From: Ottelia alismoides
Lineage: Eukaryota > Streptophyta > Magnoliopsida > Alismatales > Hydrocharitaceae
Assembly: GCA_037367405.1 (NCBI GenBank)
Contig: JAZKJV010010119.1
Location: 558,001-622,000 of the forward strand
Length of the DNA: 64,000 bases
Direction: 5' to 3'
Numbering within the stretch: the stretch's first letter is position 1; every line of letters starts with the position of its first letter. A model generated the notes under the pieces. It was not told the origin of the DNA. It saw nothing but the letters and a program-made list of their open reading frames with translations, and searched no databases. A program made the position numbers and the translations under genes. This document shows, piece after piece, positions 11,224-22,142 of this stretch.

Positions 11224-12289
11224 GGTGTGGAAGAGGGTTTGGAAAGATCAAGAGGTGGAGCGCAACCCTAGGAGGATCCGGGTGATTTTAAGAATCTGCG
11301 AGTATCTCGGGTGTACAAGAAATCTCGGGTCCGGATATCGAGGAAATAGGCGGCTGGGTTCGGGCAGGAAAAGTCAGAGAAGAAGCTCCAGCGAGAGGAA
11401 TGAGACCCTACCCAGTTTGGGGGGTGACGTTGACTGGGGTCAACAAACCTACGTGGTCTAATAGAAATTCAGCTATTACAAAATGAAGGGAATTCAAAAA
11501 AAATAGCAAATGAATTTAAAATAAAAAGTGTATAAAATAAAAATTGCTTATTATTTTTCTGAAGTATTTTTCTATGATTTTTAATTATTTTTATAAAAAA
11601 AAAATTAATCTATATATAGTATATAGTTGTATACACATGTATATTATACCAATGTATTATGTACAAGTATTTTTTTTAATATTTATACACAACATACTTT
11701 TAGGAGTTTAAAAAAAATTATTTCATTTTTACAAATTATTAAGGGTATATAATAAATAGTGGATGTGATATGTACATGTATCTTTTATATAAAGGTTTGA
11801 TCATTTTATTTTTATTTTTCTTATTTTTCTTGATTTTTATAATATTATTAGAACTATATACAATGGTATAAAAAAATAAAATAATTTTGGTCTTATCAAA
11901 AATAAATAAATAATATGTACAAGTATAGGTGATATATACACCACAGAGTGAAACCTATCTCTCTCTACTTATTTTATTTTGTGATCAGATCAAGTCTTGA
12001 CCTTCTCTTGGGGTTTGGGTCACTCTGTATTTATTCTAAATACAACAATCTTTTCCTTATTCTTTATTCTTTTATTTTTGCCAAAAATACATGCTAAATA
12101 TACAATATTAATAATATCCTGCAGAAAGCTAAGTTATTATATTTATAGATATCTACATGGTATTTTGCCAAGAAGAAGAGCTAAAAAAAGAGAAACGAGT
12201 GAGAATCATGGATTCATTAGGTGGCTTCTCCATCAAGGGCGTGGATTCACCTTGACTTCTGTCATCTTTTTGTATTTTTGAATTTTCTT

Positions 12290-14100
12290 CATTTTTCATC
12301 TTTTTGGTGTGGGCGGTGCTGCTCCATCCAAAAAATTTCTGGCCCCATTGTTTGGATCAGCTAAAGATTCGCCATTAGATGTTTTGCTTTTTCCCTTGGT
12401 AGTTGAAGATGACTTGAGTGTCCTACCGCTCCTGAGAGTTAACACATTAGATAAAACAATAGAATTTATACATGATTCAGGTTGAATACTACAAACTACT
12501 TGTTCCTTGTGACGGAAATTATTTGCATTTTCATAGACCTGGGTTGGAACGACAGTCTTTGTGGTCATCAAATCATTGATTTTTTTTCTCATCTCAGCCA
12601 TATTCTTTATGAGATGGGCCGAACAGTCTAGAACAGGGTTGATTGAAGCGGCCAGAAGATTCGGTCTGATAAGACTGCTGACTCTGGCGATAGTGTGGGG
12701 GAGGATGTTGCCGGTAACCCTGAGAGTATTAATGAGGAGGAAGAGAAGTATATTGTTTTTAGTATCGCTGGGAGAAGTAGTGATGATGATATGGAGCAAC
12801 CGGCTGCTAATAGTATTGTCGACGGTATCCAGATTGATGTTGGTAGTTGTTCTGCCTCCAGTTGTAACCATGTTGCGGAGGCTGCTACTGCTGGGCTTGG
12901 TTGGGTTAGTGGGTCCACCCTCCTTGTTGGTGGTGAAATGGTTGGTTGGCATGGTTCTGACCATATGGTTGTCCCTGTGGACGGTTCAGTTGTTGATCAT
13001 TACTCCAAACGCTGTTCACCTCGTGGATGAGTGGTGGAGGTGGGAAACATGGCTTGATGTACTGAGGCTGGAACTCAGATGTCTAATAGACGACCATCTA
13101 TGTCTGCGGTTGTGGTTGTAGCTACTCGGGTGCCTGCACGTAAAATAAGTGCTGGACTAGAGGCTGACTGGGACTCGGCTGAGACGATTGTGCATTGTCT
13201 ACTCCTTATTCTCAGTTGGAGGCTCAAGTGCGGCTATCACTACGTTGCAGGCATTGATGGTATTCACCACCATCTCTAGTTGCTTGGTGATTATGTCGAG
13301 CTTGTCCAAACCCTTCATGCGTCGCTCGATCCCAGCGAGCTTCTCTAGGTTATGGGAGCTCTTCTCAATAATGTCCACTTTGGATAGGTGACTCCCTATA
13401 ATGCTCAAGTCAGAGTTCTCATACTTGTCCACTTCATGAGTATCTACCATATTAACGTTCTTGCAGAGGATCTGTGGTCGTGGCGGGAGTTGGAAAGAAT
13501 GAGAGCAGGAAATTGTGGCCTCTCCTTCGACCATTTCCTAGAATATCTACCATAATGTGTCCCCGTCCTTGTTTAAGTGAGAAACTTCGTAGGCGACGTC
13601 AACCACATGGTGACTGCTTTCAACAAGACCCCGAAGAAGTGTTGGACCAGACTAATCTTCGGTATGTCATGATGGGGGCATCTCTCTATCATATCACTAA
13701 ATCTCTCCTAGGTCTCATGAATAAACTCTTGGGGTCCTTGGGAGATGTTTTCTATCTTGGAGAGCATCATATTGAGGTGGACAAGAGGATAGTACTGTTG
13801 CAAAAATGCGGATTTTATATATTCTCAGGTCGTCACCACCTTCCCTAAGTGGTTGATCTAGTGGAGAGCTTTGCTTTGAAGGCTGAAGGGGAAAGCAGTC
13901 ATCTTGATTACACCCAACTAGTTGTTGGGAGAATGAGTGGTGTTGCAGATGCGTCCAAACTATTGTAGATAGATGTAGGGTTCCTCGGCCGGATTTTCGT
14001 GGAAACAATGGAATAGAGAAAGAAACTGAGGTTTTAGCTCAGAAAGTGTGTGGATCTTGGGATCTGAATCCACTTGGTGATGTGACCGGCCCCAGGGTTG
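12290..14100 (-). pseudogene. gag of element B (broken)
   Basis: Read on the minus strand, the capsid block is at about 13700-14010: EEPYIYLQ, KMTAFPFSLQSKALH, INHLGKVVTT and ERFSDMIERCPHHDIP, each interrupted by stops or frame changes. A following segment (13199-13534) reads KLAGIERRMKGLDKLD and KQLEMVVNTIN, like the TIVERIDRHMNELE region of C gag. The C-terminal part (12296-12964) is Asn/Gln/Thr rich and includes NVLTLRSGRTLKS, the LRSG motif common near the end of Athila gag and seen in C at 23973. A's LTR interrupts the element just after gag. Confidence 0.8.
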
Positions 14101-14815
14101 TATGTCTACTTCAAAGTGTGTTTGGGTCGGCCTCTATTTTCTTCTCCTTCGCCTCTGTGGCATCCATCTATAGAGCGTAATCTTCATCATCACGCCCTCA
14201 TGGGTTTCCTCCTCTCTCTTTTGATCTTCTCCTCAGATCATTTAACGTCTCTTGGAAAGCGACTAGGGCAAGTGCTTGGTCGGTCAACAGTTGTTGGATT
14301 GCCTAAATGGAGGTCAGTAACCGACTTTAACCACATTCTGACTCATGCATTGCTCTTGGTCCCTTTGTTTTAATTTTTGATTTTTAATTTTTTGAGTGTT
14401 TTCAATTCAAAGCGACTAACGATTTTTTTTATTTTCTTTTAGGTTATAGGTGCTCAAAATCAGAGGGAGAAAGTGACAAAGTGATGCAAGTCGACTCAAA
14501 GATGGAAATATCAACCTTGATTCTAAAAGATGAATGCTTGAGATAGAATTACTTGCAGCGCTTCCCAGCACTCTCCATGCGGGATGCAAGGCAGAATTTT
14601 ATAAACCTAATCTATATGCACAATATGAAAAATGAAGGAAATCGCCCTAAATAGGAATTGCTATTAGAGTGAAGAACCAAATGCCAAATACTAGAAGAGA
14701 AACCTAAAAGTCCGATCTTGGAGGCTCTTTGGTGTCTGCGACAACGGATCCTACAAGAGATGTAGAGAGACCTCTCGTGGTAATATATAGTAATAATAAT
14801 AGTAATAAATAGAAT

Positions 14816-14823
14816 AATATAAT
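14816..14823. repeat. Target-site duplication of the MITE, left copy
   Basis: AATATAAT, identical to 15215-15222. Because it is AT-only in AT-rich DNA some chance agreement is possible, but it abuts the inverted repeats exactly on both sides. Confidence 0.7.
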
Positions 14824-15214
14824 GGGGGATAGGGATCCTGCACCCTGGGGTGTAGGTAACTCCCTACACCCGACCTATTTTTCCATTATTTTTTACTTTT
14901 TTTGAATTAAAACTTGGGGGGATTTTCTTAATATGTTGAGTAGAATATTTATTTCAAGTTTCATGCAAAACAAACATTCCTATTACGTTCATCACGAAGG
15001 GGTCATTTTCAGCAAGTCTAAGACCCTTAAAATTTGGTAGTCTTGATGGAGATGATAAGAGTCTCGAATTAAGTTGAATTTTGAATGACACCATGGTGAT
15101 ATATAGTGATGTGATTCCCCCAAGATTTCAGTTCAAAAAATCAAAAAAATAATGAAAAAAATAGGTCAGGTGTAGGGAGTTACCTACACCAGCCGGTGTA
15201 GGCTCCTTTTTTTC
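14824..15214. mobile_element. 391-bp MITE with long terminal inverted repeats and 8-bp target duplication
   Basis: The two ends are inverted copies over about 55 bp: CACC..GGTGTAGGTAACTCCCTACACC.GACCTATTTTT on the left, and its reverse complement on the right. The outermost bases are GGGGGATAGGGATCCTG and GAAAAAAAGGAGCCT. The flanks are a perfect direct duplication AATATAAT (14816-14823 and 15215-15222). The centre has no coding frame. Long inverted repeats with an 8-9-bp duplication suggest a Mutator-like or hAT-like non-autonomous element. It inserted into the leader of B. Confidence 0.85.
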
Positions 15215-16671
15215 AATATAATATACAATATATATATAAATAAATACAAAAAATACAAATAAAAAACAATCATTTTTTATTTTTAAAGGTTTTAAAGATA
15301 ATTGTAGGCCTTTATAATTAAGAATATTAATAATAAGTATCTATATATATATAAGTTTTATATTTTTAAATATAGATATATATACTCAAAATTTTCAAAA
15401 AAAAAATATTTGTGTTTTAAATATTTTTCTTTATTTTTGTGATTTTCTTATAATTTTTGTTATTTTTTAGGTGTTTTTATTTAATTAAATATATGTCGTA
15501 GAAGATCATCCTGACTGTTGCACCTAGCCGATGGTTTGTGAAAGCAAGCAGGACAGATAGAAAGTTCCTCTCTCTGTCGAGTTGGCCTTAGATGTGCATC
15601 GAACAAGCAAGACGAGTCAAGTCATGGCCAAGCCCATGCATTCTTTCCTCCAATCAAGAACCTACTTTGGAGCGAGCAGTGTCACTGGTTTATGTAGACT
15701 CCCACCCGCTCTGCACGCTTTGTGAACTGTTTCTACCGACTTTAAAGAAATAGTACATATAATAAATACTCCGAATTACTTTGTGTTTAAAATTAGATAA
15801 GATGTACAAAACTTCCCAAAACTATTTTTAATCTATACTATAAAAGATAAGTAAAAAGAGAAACAGAAACAAAAATTTTTGGATTTTAATAGAATTTTTC
15901 TGGTTTATAAAGTTTTTAGGGTTTTGATTTTTTAGTATTTTCTTTTTATATTTTTAATTTTTTTTCCTAGAGTCATATTATATGGTAATATATGATATAA
16001 TTTTTTTGGAATTTTTTATGTTGGTTTTATAAATTTTCTGTATTATTCTAGGCAAACAGGAATAAATGGCTCCTTATCTAATTTTAATAAATAGGAAAAT
16101 TTCAATAAATGCTAAACAAAAAGAGGAACGAATATCAGCACAATATTCAACGCTTACAAAAAAATTCCCTAATTGTTGCAGCATAAGAGCTATTTTAAGA
16201 AAATAAAAATGCATATAAATAATTACAATACTAGGAGGGGTGTTTCTGAAATAAAAATACAGTCTGAATCTGCTCTATAACAACCTCAAAAACTACACTA
16301 GTGGTAGATGAATGATCTATCAACTGTGAACTATCCACCATAGCTACAAGCGACTCAAAATGTAATATTCTATTCGGGATGGATCATCGAACAAGTCAGT
16401 CAAATCATCATGTTACGACTCATCATCTACAAAGGATCAAATGTTGATTGTGCTTTCCAAGCCTTCCTCTTGGGAGAGGAATTCTTGGGCACTAATATCA
16501 TCCAAAAAAAGTGTTATGTCTCTGATCTCATCTAAAAAATCAAGTCCTCTATATTGTGTGCAATTGGCTCTCTCTCATATGACATTGAATATGTCATCTT
16601 AGGATCCAGGATCATCTCTATCTTAACCTTATGAAAGACCATATGGAAATACAAGGGATTGTTTTGTCGTC

Positions 16672-16690
16672 CACACAATACGGGACCATT
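16672..16690 (-). promoter_or_regulatory. Degenerate primer binding site of element B
   Basis: Plus-strand ACGGGACCATT matches ACGGCACCATT of the A primer site at 10 of 11 positions; the outer half is diverged. An extra 12 bases separate it from the LTR end. Confidence 0.45.
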
Positions 16691-16702
16691 AAGTCACTGC
16701 GA

Positions 16703-17765
16703 TGATAACCCTCAACAACCTTTAATAATTTCAACAATCAATCCACAAAATAAGAATCAATCAATGAAATATGGATGAGGAAATTAATTTATTATAACCC
16801 TATGAAACAAGTGTCTATAGTGGACAAGCAGGTAGGGGTCGAACATAGGGAACACGATACGTAGCACAAATTATTTAAATAAAAAAATGCAAGTGTATAT
16901 GTATATAAGTATGTGCAATATCAATAAATGTTTTTATGGGATTTTATTTAAATAATATGTATAATATATATACTTATTAATTTGCTAGTTTTTAATTTAC
17001 ATTTTAATTTATATATAAAGGTATATAAAGTAATATATATACTATAAGTAATATATATATATATATTAAATATACAACAATCAAGAAATACCCAAAATAA
17101 TAGTTTTTGTTTTTTTAAGGATTTATAATATAATTAGCGTATTTTTAAAATTGAATTATATATACTATTTATAGTGATATTTAGATATATATATATATAT
17201 GTTATATAAAGGAATATAATTATAGATATAGAGAAATAAAATTTAAAATAACAACAGAAAAAAATGTTCTTTAAAAAAATATTTTTAAGAATGTTTTAAT
17301 TTTTTTGGTATTTTTAAAATTAGAAAAGGATAAAAACATGGAATTTTTAAATAGGTTGAATTGATTTAATAATTAAAAATAACAAAAGGGTTTAAAATTT
17401 CTCAAAATTAATTTTAATACACGTTAATTTGTATAAATAAAAATATAAGATAGTAACATATATTTTTTGGCTTTTTGGAAATTTTTTTAGGTCTAGCCAA
17501 TAAAATAAAGCTCAGGGCTATACGTGCAAAATATCCAGAAATTTAACACTGCAACATGATTTTTAAGACTAAATATTAAATACAAAAGTTGCAAGGGTAC
17601 AGCTACAAAATGTCCCCTCATGTGGGGGTCCACATGAGATGACTTAGCACTAGACTAAAGTGTTATATTAACAAGTACCAAGGGCATACATGTAAAATGT
17701 CCATAAAATTTTATACTAAATTAAATAATTACATGACCATGTGCAAATAATAAAAATATGGGGGG
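16703..17765 (-). mobile_element. 5' LTR of element B, first 1.06 kb (cut by C)
   Basis: It begins plus-strand TGATAACCC, comparable with TGATGACCG of F. It then has the block GGGGTCGAACATAGGGAACACGA (16846 onward), homologous to the same block in A, D and F, followed by the AT-rich stretch and the start of the TGCAAAT motif array (17510-17760). It stops where the 5' LTR of C begins. No continuation was recognised elsewhere in the window. Confidence 0.65.
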
Positions 17766-20540
17766 TGATAAATCCCACATTTATCAACTTAATTTACTAT
17801 ATTTATCTCTCTTATTTAAGTTAAATCACAAAGATTCATGGACTAATAACACTAATTACTAATTTGTGTGTTGTGTATAATTGTCACTAATTATTATATA
17901 TTATTATGGTGTAATATTTTATGTATTTAATCCTAATTAAAAATCAAATAAAAAAGAATAAATATTATGTAAAAATAAATTAACATAAAATAAAAAAATA
18001 CAAAAAAAGAATAATAAGAAAAATAAAAGAAAATTGTTTTATACAAATTTTATTAGTGTTTAATTTTTATCTATGTACAAATGACCTTTGATGTCATTGA
18101 CTTCTACAAGAAAGTTGTAGATCTCATTGAGATCTACAACATTCATTCCTAATTCCCCCTCTAATTAATTCTTTACTAATATTCTCTGAATTATCAAATT
18201 TCTTCAATTCTGATTGAGCCACGTGGCACCTTCAAATCGTGCCATATGGCCCGCTCTTGTGTCGCCACTCATCTCCTCCTATGATGTCTGATCCTCTCGC
18301 CCCTTCATCACGTACATCGCTTTGTGCTTCGATCTGAACCTCTTGATCATCTCAATCAAGTTGATCCAAACCTTTAACATGTGCTTCATTTTCAGTATTC
18401 TGATCAAACGATCAAACAACCACCCGTTCGTCATCAACCTCCAGCATCCTACCTCTTCATCCAGACTGCCTAACCTCTCCTCATTTCTCCAACTCCACCA
18501 GCCAGCTTCTCCGCAAACCGTCCTCGCTAAATTCTACATCTATCATCCCTCCTTCACACTAACTCCCCTAATTTCTTCAAACCTAACCTAATCATCGGTT
18601 TCAGGAGGGTAAAACCTCCATCGAAACCTCTTGCAACCTCCACCATATCTTCTTCAAATACCCCTCCACCGGCCATCTTCTCCGGTTATCCGCCATTTTG
18701 AGACATGTACCCTAGCTTTTCCATCCTCCAGTAACAGTGAGAGGACGTGATTGAAAGCGAAGACGACCATACAAGTCTGGCACGATCCTCATCCTAACTA
18801 GTCATGATTCAGCCACTTCTCAGGCTGAGAGAGCTCGAATCTTGGCCTAGACCTTCGACGAAGACCTGGAGTATTGTTTCTCTACTCCAAGCCAACAACA
18901 TCACTCAGGAATCATCCTTGATTCATATGTCCATATCTAGGTCACTCGAGCTTTTCATTCATCTCATTTGTTTCAATTTCAACCAATTTTCTGAACCATA
19001 TATTGTTCATCATTTCTTGATCTGGATACTGAGTCATCCTCGCCATATATCTGTCATGCACATGTTTCTTCTTGGAAACATTATCCATCGTGTAGATCAC
19101 CCCATGCCATTGTCTTCTTCTGTATGAAGGAGACAACGAATTAGGGCTTGAATCCATCATCTTTGTGTATCCCTTCATTATGCTCATATTATCATTTATA
19201 GAACTCACAGGTGCTTGTTCTTTAGTTGCTAACCTTGCATGATATCAAGTGGGTTCAATGATCATAGTTTAAAGCATAGCTCTGGTCTTCCACTTCCTCT
19301 CTGGTGAAGCTTCATTGACAGAGTAATTCAAGAAGATTCACATCTTCTTCAAGCATCAACCATCTTTGTAGAGCTTTGAAGCAGGTCGTCTGACCATCAG
19401 GTAGTGAAGAGTAGCAAGGATGAGCATGCTCTACTTCACCGGAGCGCAACCTAGATCGCCGCCGTACGCGACAGATCCCAAGAACAACTGAGGAAACAAT
19501 GTCGTTGGATATCCTATATTGGGTTTAATCCAACGGTCGTATTCGAGCCACATTGTTATCCGAAGCAATGTTTCAGACCTTAGGCCGGGAGTCGAGCCTC
19601 AGTCCGAGCATCATTCCTACCCTCCAGCGGAGTATCAAGAGTTAACAGTGGATCGAGCCTCCATGTCCGAGCCTAGACGGTCACGTGCTTTACGCAAGTT
19701 ACTGGAAATTTTCCAGCACATGCCCTCAACTTTCTACAAATTACAGATAAACCCTTCCGCCCTTGTGTAACTTACATATTAACCCCTGCGGGTTGTTTTA
19801 ATTTCAGACTAGTCCCTGTTTGTCCTTCTTCGTAATAAAACTTGGAAATTTTCTTTACATTTATACCATGGATTATTTTTTGAATATCTTTTTATCCATA
19901 TATCCAAATAATTTGATGCTCTAGCTTTTGGCGTAATTATTCGTTGTTTAAAGTGCTCATTTAAATCTTGGAAAATTATTGAAAATGTACGTCGTGTGAT
20001 CCATTGAACATGTTAATCTCTTCAATTTTTAATGATCAACTGTTAGTTATTTTTAATCACTATAAGTAGGTCTATTAAGCATCAAGAGTGAAATAAGAGG
20101 TTTAATTTATGTTGAGAAGTTCTGAGATTTGCATCACATTATTGCCTAATTAATGCCTTAATTAATATTCAAGCAATTCAGGGTATTCTTGTGCTTAATC
20201 CAAGTTATCTTTTGTGTGTCTAGTCATATTATGGTTCATATTCATGTTGATTATGCATTATTGTCTGCATTTAATTGAATTGCATAAAAAATGTATAAAA
20301 AATCTTTATTGTTGTGATTTATGCATCCACTTAATATAATTTATCTTAGAATTGCTATTTAAATTACTTGATATCTATTAATCAACAAATTGCTCGCGTC
20401 CTTGTATTTGACCCTGGACTTCTCGGGTTAAAAATTAAAGCCAAGAACCTCATCACTGAGATTCTTCTTGGTTCATATGAGAAGCTAAGTTCTTGTATTA
20501 CAACAGATCGATTTTAATACATGCATTTAGTGCTTCATCA
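17766..20540 (+). mobile_element. 5' LTR of element C (2775 bp)
   Basis: It starts TGATAAATCC and ends TGCTTCATCA directly before the primer site. Bases 17766-18481 align with the 3' LTR copy at 31076-31799. Although its sequence differs from the minus-strand LTRs of A, D and F, it has the same layout: AT-rich U3, a mixed central region, motifs of the TGCAA/ACCCCTG type near 19740-19830, an AT-rich part, and a GTATTTGACCCTGGACTTCTCGG block at 20405, equivalent to the gtcgaac block. Frames inside (for example 18804-19127) look non-functional. Confidence 0.9.
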
Positions 20541-20542
20541 GA

Positions 20543-20560
20543 TGGTGTCGTTGCTGAGGA
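20543..20560 (+). promoter_or_regulatory. Primer binding site of element C (tRNA-Asp-like)
   Basis: TGGTGTCGTTGCTGAGGA lies two bases after the LTR end. It aligns with TGGCGCCGTTGCCGGGGA with four changes, three of them C-to-T or G-to-A. Confidence 0.85.
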
Positions 20561-22142
20561 TGCGTCACATTTTTTGATTATTTTTAGGAGAAAATAGTTA
20601 TTTGGTATTTTTAGGGCTTAATTATTTTCGAGCTTATTTCCTTTCTTGTTGTTTCGTATTTGTGATGTCTTTTTAATTAAGTATTTCTATCTCTCTAAAG
20701 TTTCCTAAATAGATTTATATTGTTTTGTGGTAGGCTCGTGGAGCCCACAAATTCTAAAGGATCGTAGAGGCGAGAAGCTTGGAGAAACTTGCTAGAGAGC
20801 CCACGAGATAATATTTAGGTAGAGAGATGAATTAGCTTAATTAAAAATTTATTCCATTGTGTTGTAACTAATTTGCCTATTTACAACAGTTCTCTATTTA
20901 TATCTCACGCGTGTAAACAAAAGCCTGATAACTTTATTTATTCTTGTGTGTGGTTGTGTCGAGAGTGGTTCTCGACTTGTGTGACATTTTAGATCAGTGC
21001 TTTACGCCAAACAGAAAGATCATAGGACATTCTTGCTTGATCTATTTCGTAATTTAGGACACACTACACAAATATCATAAGATTCACAATTGAAAAAATC
21101 TTAGGAGATACATAGACGTACGCAGCAAACGTTTTACTTAGTCAAATAAATTGATTTCTTCACCTCTAATAGAACTACTACTTAGGTGTGGTTTCTCGAC
21201 TTGCATCATATAGCTAGATTTATAAAATAAGTTCTGCATCCACATGGAGAGTGTTGGGAAGCGTTGTAGGTATTCTCGACTGCATTCCGTTTTTTGCTTT
21301 CTCCCTCAGTTTCATCAACTTAAGGATAAAGGAAAAGGGATTTTACGTTAGGCAAGGTTTGTGGTCACTTAAATTCCAGATATAACCAAACTCTTAAAAT
21401 CAGGACTGAATTGATGCAAGTTGACCTAAACAAATTGGAATAATATCAATCTTATTTAACGGGAGCATAAAGCCCTCATTTGTCTGTAGGTACTTATCAA
21501 GTGAGAGAGAGACAGCATTAGGATAGAGCCATGCCATGAATTTTCATACGAACTATTGGTTCCATAAAAATGATTAGCCACTTCTCAACGAGGATCTACG
21601 GGTAGCAAGTAAACGGTCTGGATTTCCTTAGCAGAGTGGAAGGTTTAGAGGACATCGTGTAAGGCTCGGTCCTCAAGAAAATAGGTAGTCGTATTTATAA
21701 GATCCGTAATTACTTCCATATTGGCTAAGAGTTGATGAAACTAGTCATAGGAATCAGGATAGTTTGTAAGGAAATATTAGGTACCTAACAGCTCGTAACT
21801 CTGACAAGGTTTGTATTTGATCACCAATTAAAATTCGTCAAGATTATAAGGCCATCATCTCGATCTTTAGCATTGAGTTTGTGAAATCACAAGGGTTTGT
21901 ATTGATTGTTTTGTGTGAGTAACTCCGCACATTCAAAATGGCTAGTAGAACTAGATTCTTTTGTAATGAGCATGCTCCAATTTCCTATATCTTGAACTTC
22001 GAATGGATAATTGGTCGGATATTTGCTCAGATTTTGCAAGCTTATCGTTGAACCACCCACATATCACATCTTCATCAGTCTAGTTCCCTCTTTCTCCTTC
22101 TTTAATTAGACCATCCCAGTTTGGAAACAACCCTTTTTTGAA
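20561..22142 (+). other. Leader of element C, with a splice-acceptor-like end
   Basis: Untranslated sequence of 1.6 kb with no coding frame of note. Its last part (22081-22119) has a long pyrimidine tract (TTCCCTCTTTCTCCTTCTTT) followed by AG at 22108-22109 and again at 22118-22119, just 24-34 bases before the gag ATG. This is the same arrangement as in element A. Confidence 0.6.

Larger units (their letters stand above)
1..12219 (-). mobile_element. Element A: Athila/Tat-like Ty3/gypsy LTR retrotransposon, partial
   Basis: Reading the minus strand, a 5' LTR (8910-12219) is followed by a tRNA-Asp-like primer site, a leader, gag, protease, reverse transcriptase, RNase H and integrase, then a non-coding 3' region reaching base 1. 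This order (RT before integrase) is Ty3/gypsy. RT and protease segments resemble Athila-type elements. The 3' LTR is not in the window: bases 1-300 match internal sequence of element C (28811-29100), which lies about 2.2 kb before the LTR of C. Coding frames are broken many times, so it is a decayed copy. It lies inside element B, whose gag resumes at 12290. Confidence 0.88.
8910..12219 (-). mobile_element. 5' LTR of element A (about 3.3 kb)
   Basis: The LTR is bounded on the left by the primer site, and its inner end reads TGATGAGCGAG on the plus strand. On the right it ends at GATTCATTA, equivalent to ATTCATCA in D and F, with the expected final CA changed to TA. It aligns in order with the LTRs of D and F: a gtcgaac..gagcacg block at 9074, an AT-rich stretch, the degenerate TGCAAAT motif array (about 9380-10220), a moderately GC-rich zone (10230-11460), a TATA box at 11217 and an AT-rich U3 ending with tatctctctctactta and ttattctaaata. 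It carries no protein gene; the short frames inside are chance. Confidence 0.85.
14101..16671 (-). other. Leader of element B (non-coding)
   Basis: About 2.2 kb of AT-rich sequence, excluding the MITE at 14824-15214, between gag and primer site of B. It holds an AT-repeat stretch (15215-15480) and a less AT-rich part at 15490-15740. No coding frame or known site was recognised. Confidence 0.5.
12220..17765 (-). mobile_element. Element B: second Athila/Tat-like gypsy element, interior fragment
   Basis: Between the outer LTR end of A and the 5' LTR of C lies minus-strand gypsy sequence in the order gag (12290-14100), leader, primer site (about 16672-16690) and the first kilobase of a 5' LTR (16703-17765). 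Pol and 3' LTR are missing here: A entered B after gag, and C entered the LTR of B. B is therefore older than both. Confidence 0.75.

Noticed and set aside
12561..13121. Long hydrophobic plus-strand frame of 186 codons
   Set aside because: It is antisense to the Asn/Thr/Gln-rich gag tail of element B; hydrophobic codons are the complement of that composition.
18804..19208. Frames on both strands inside the 5' LTR of C as a host gene
   Set aside because: They lie within the LTR bounds fixed by the primer site and the 3' LTR match, overlap on opposite strands, and have no domain.
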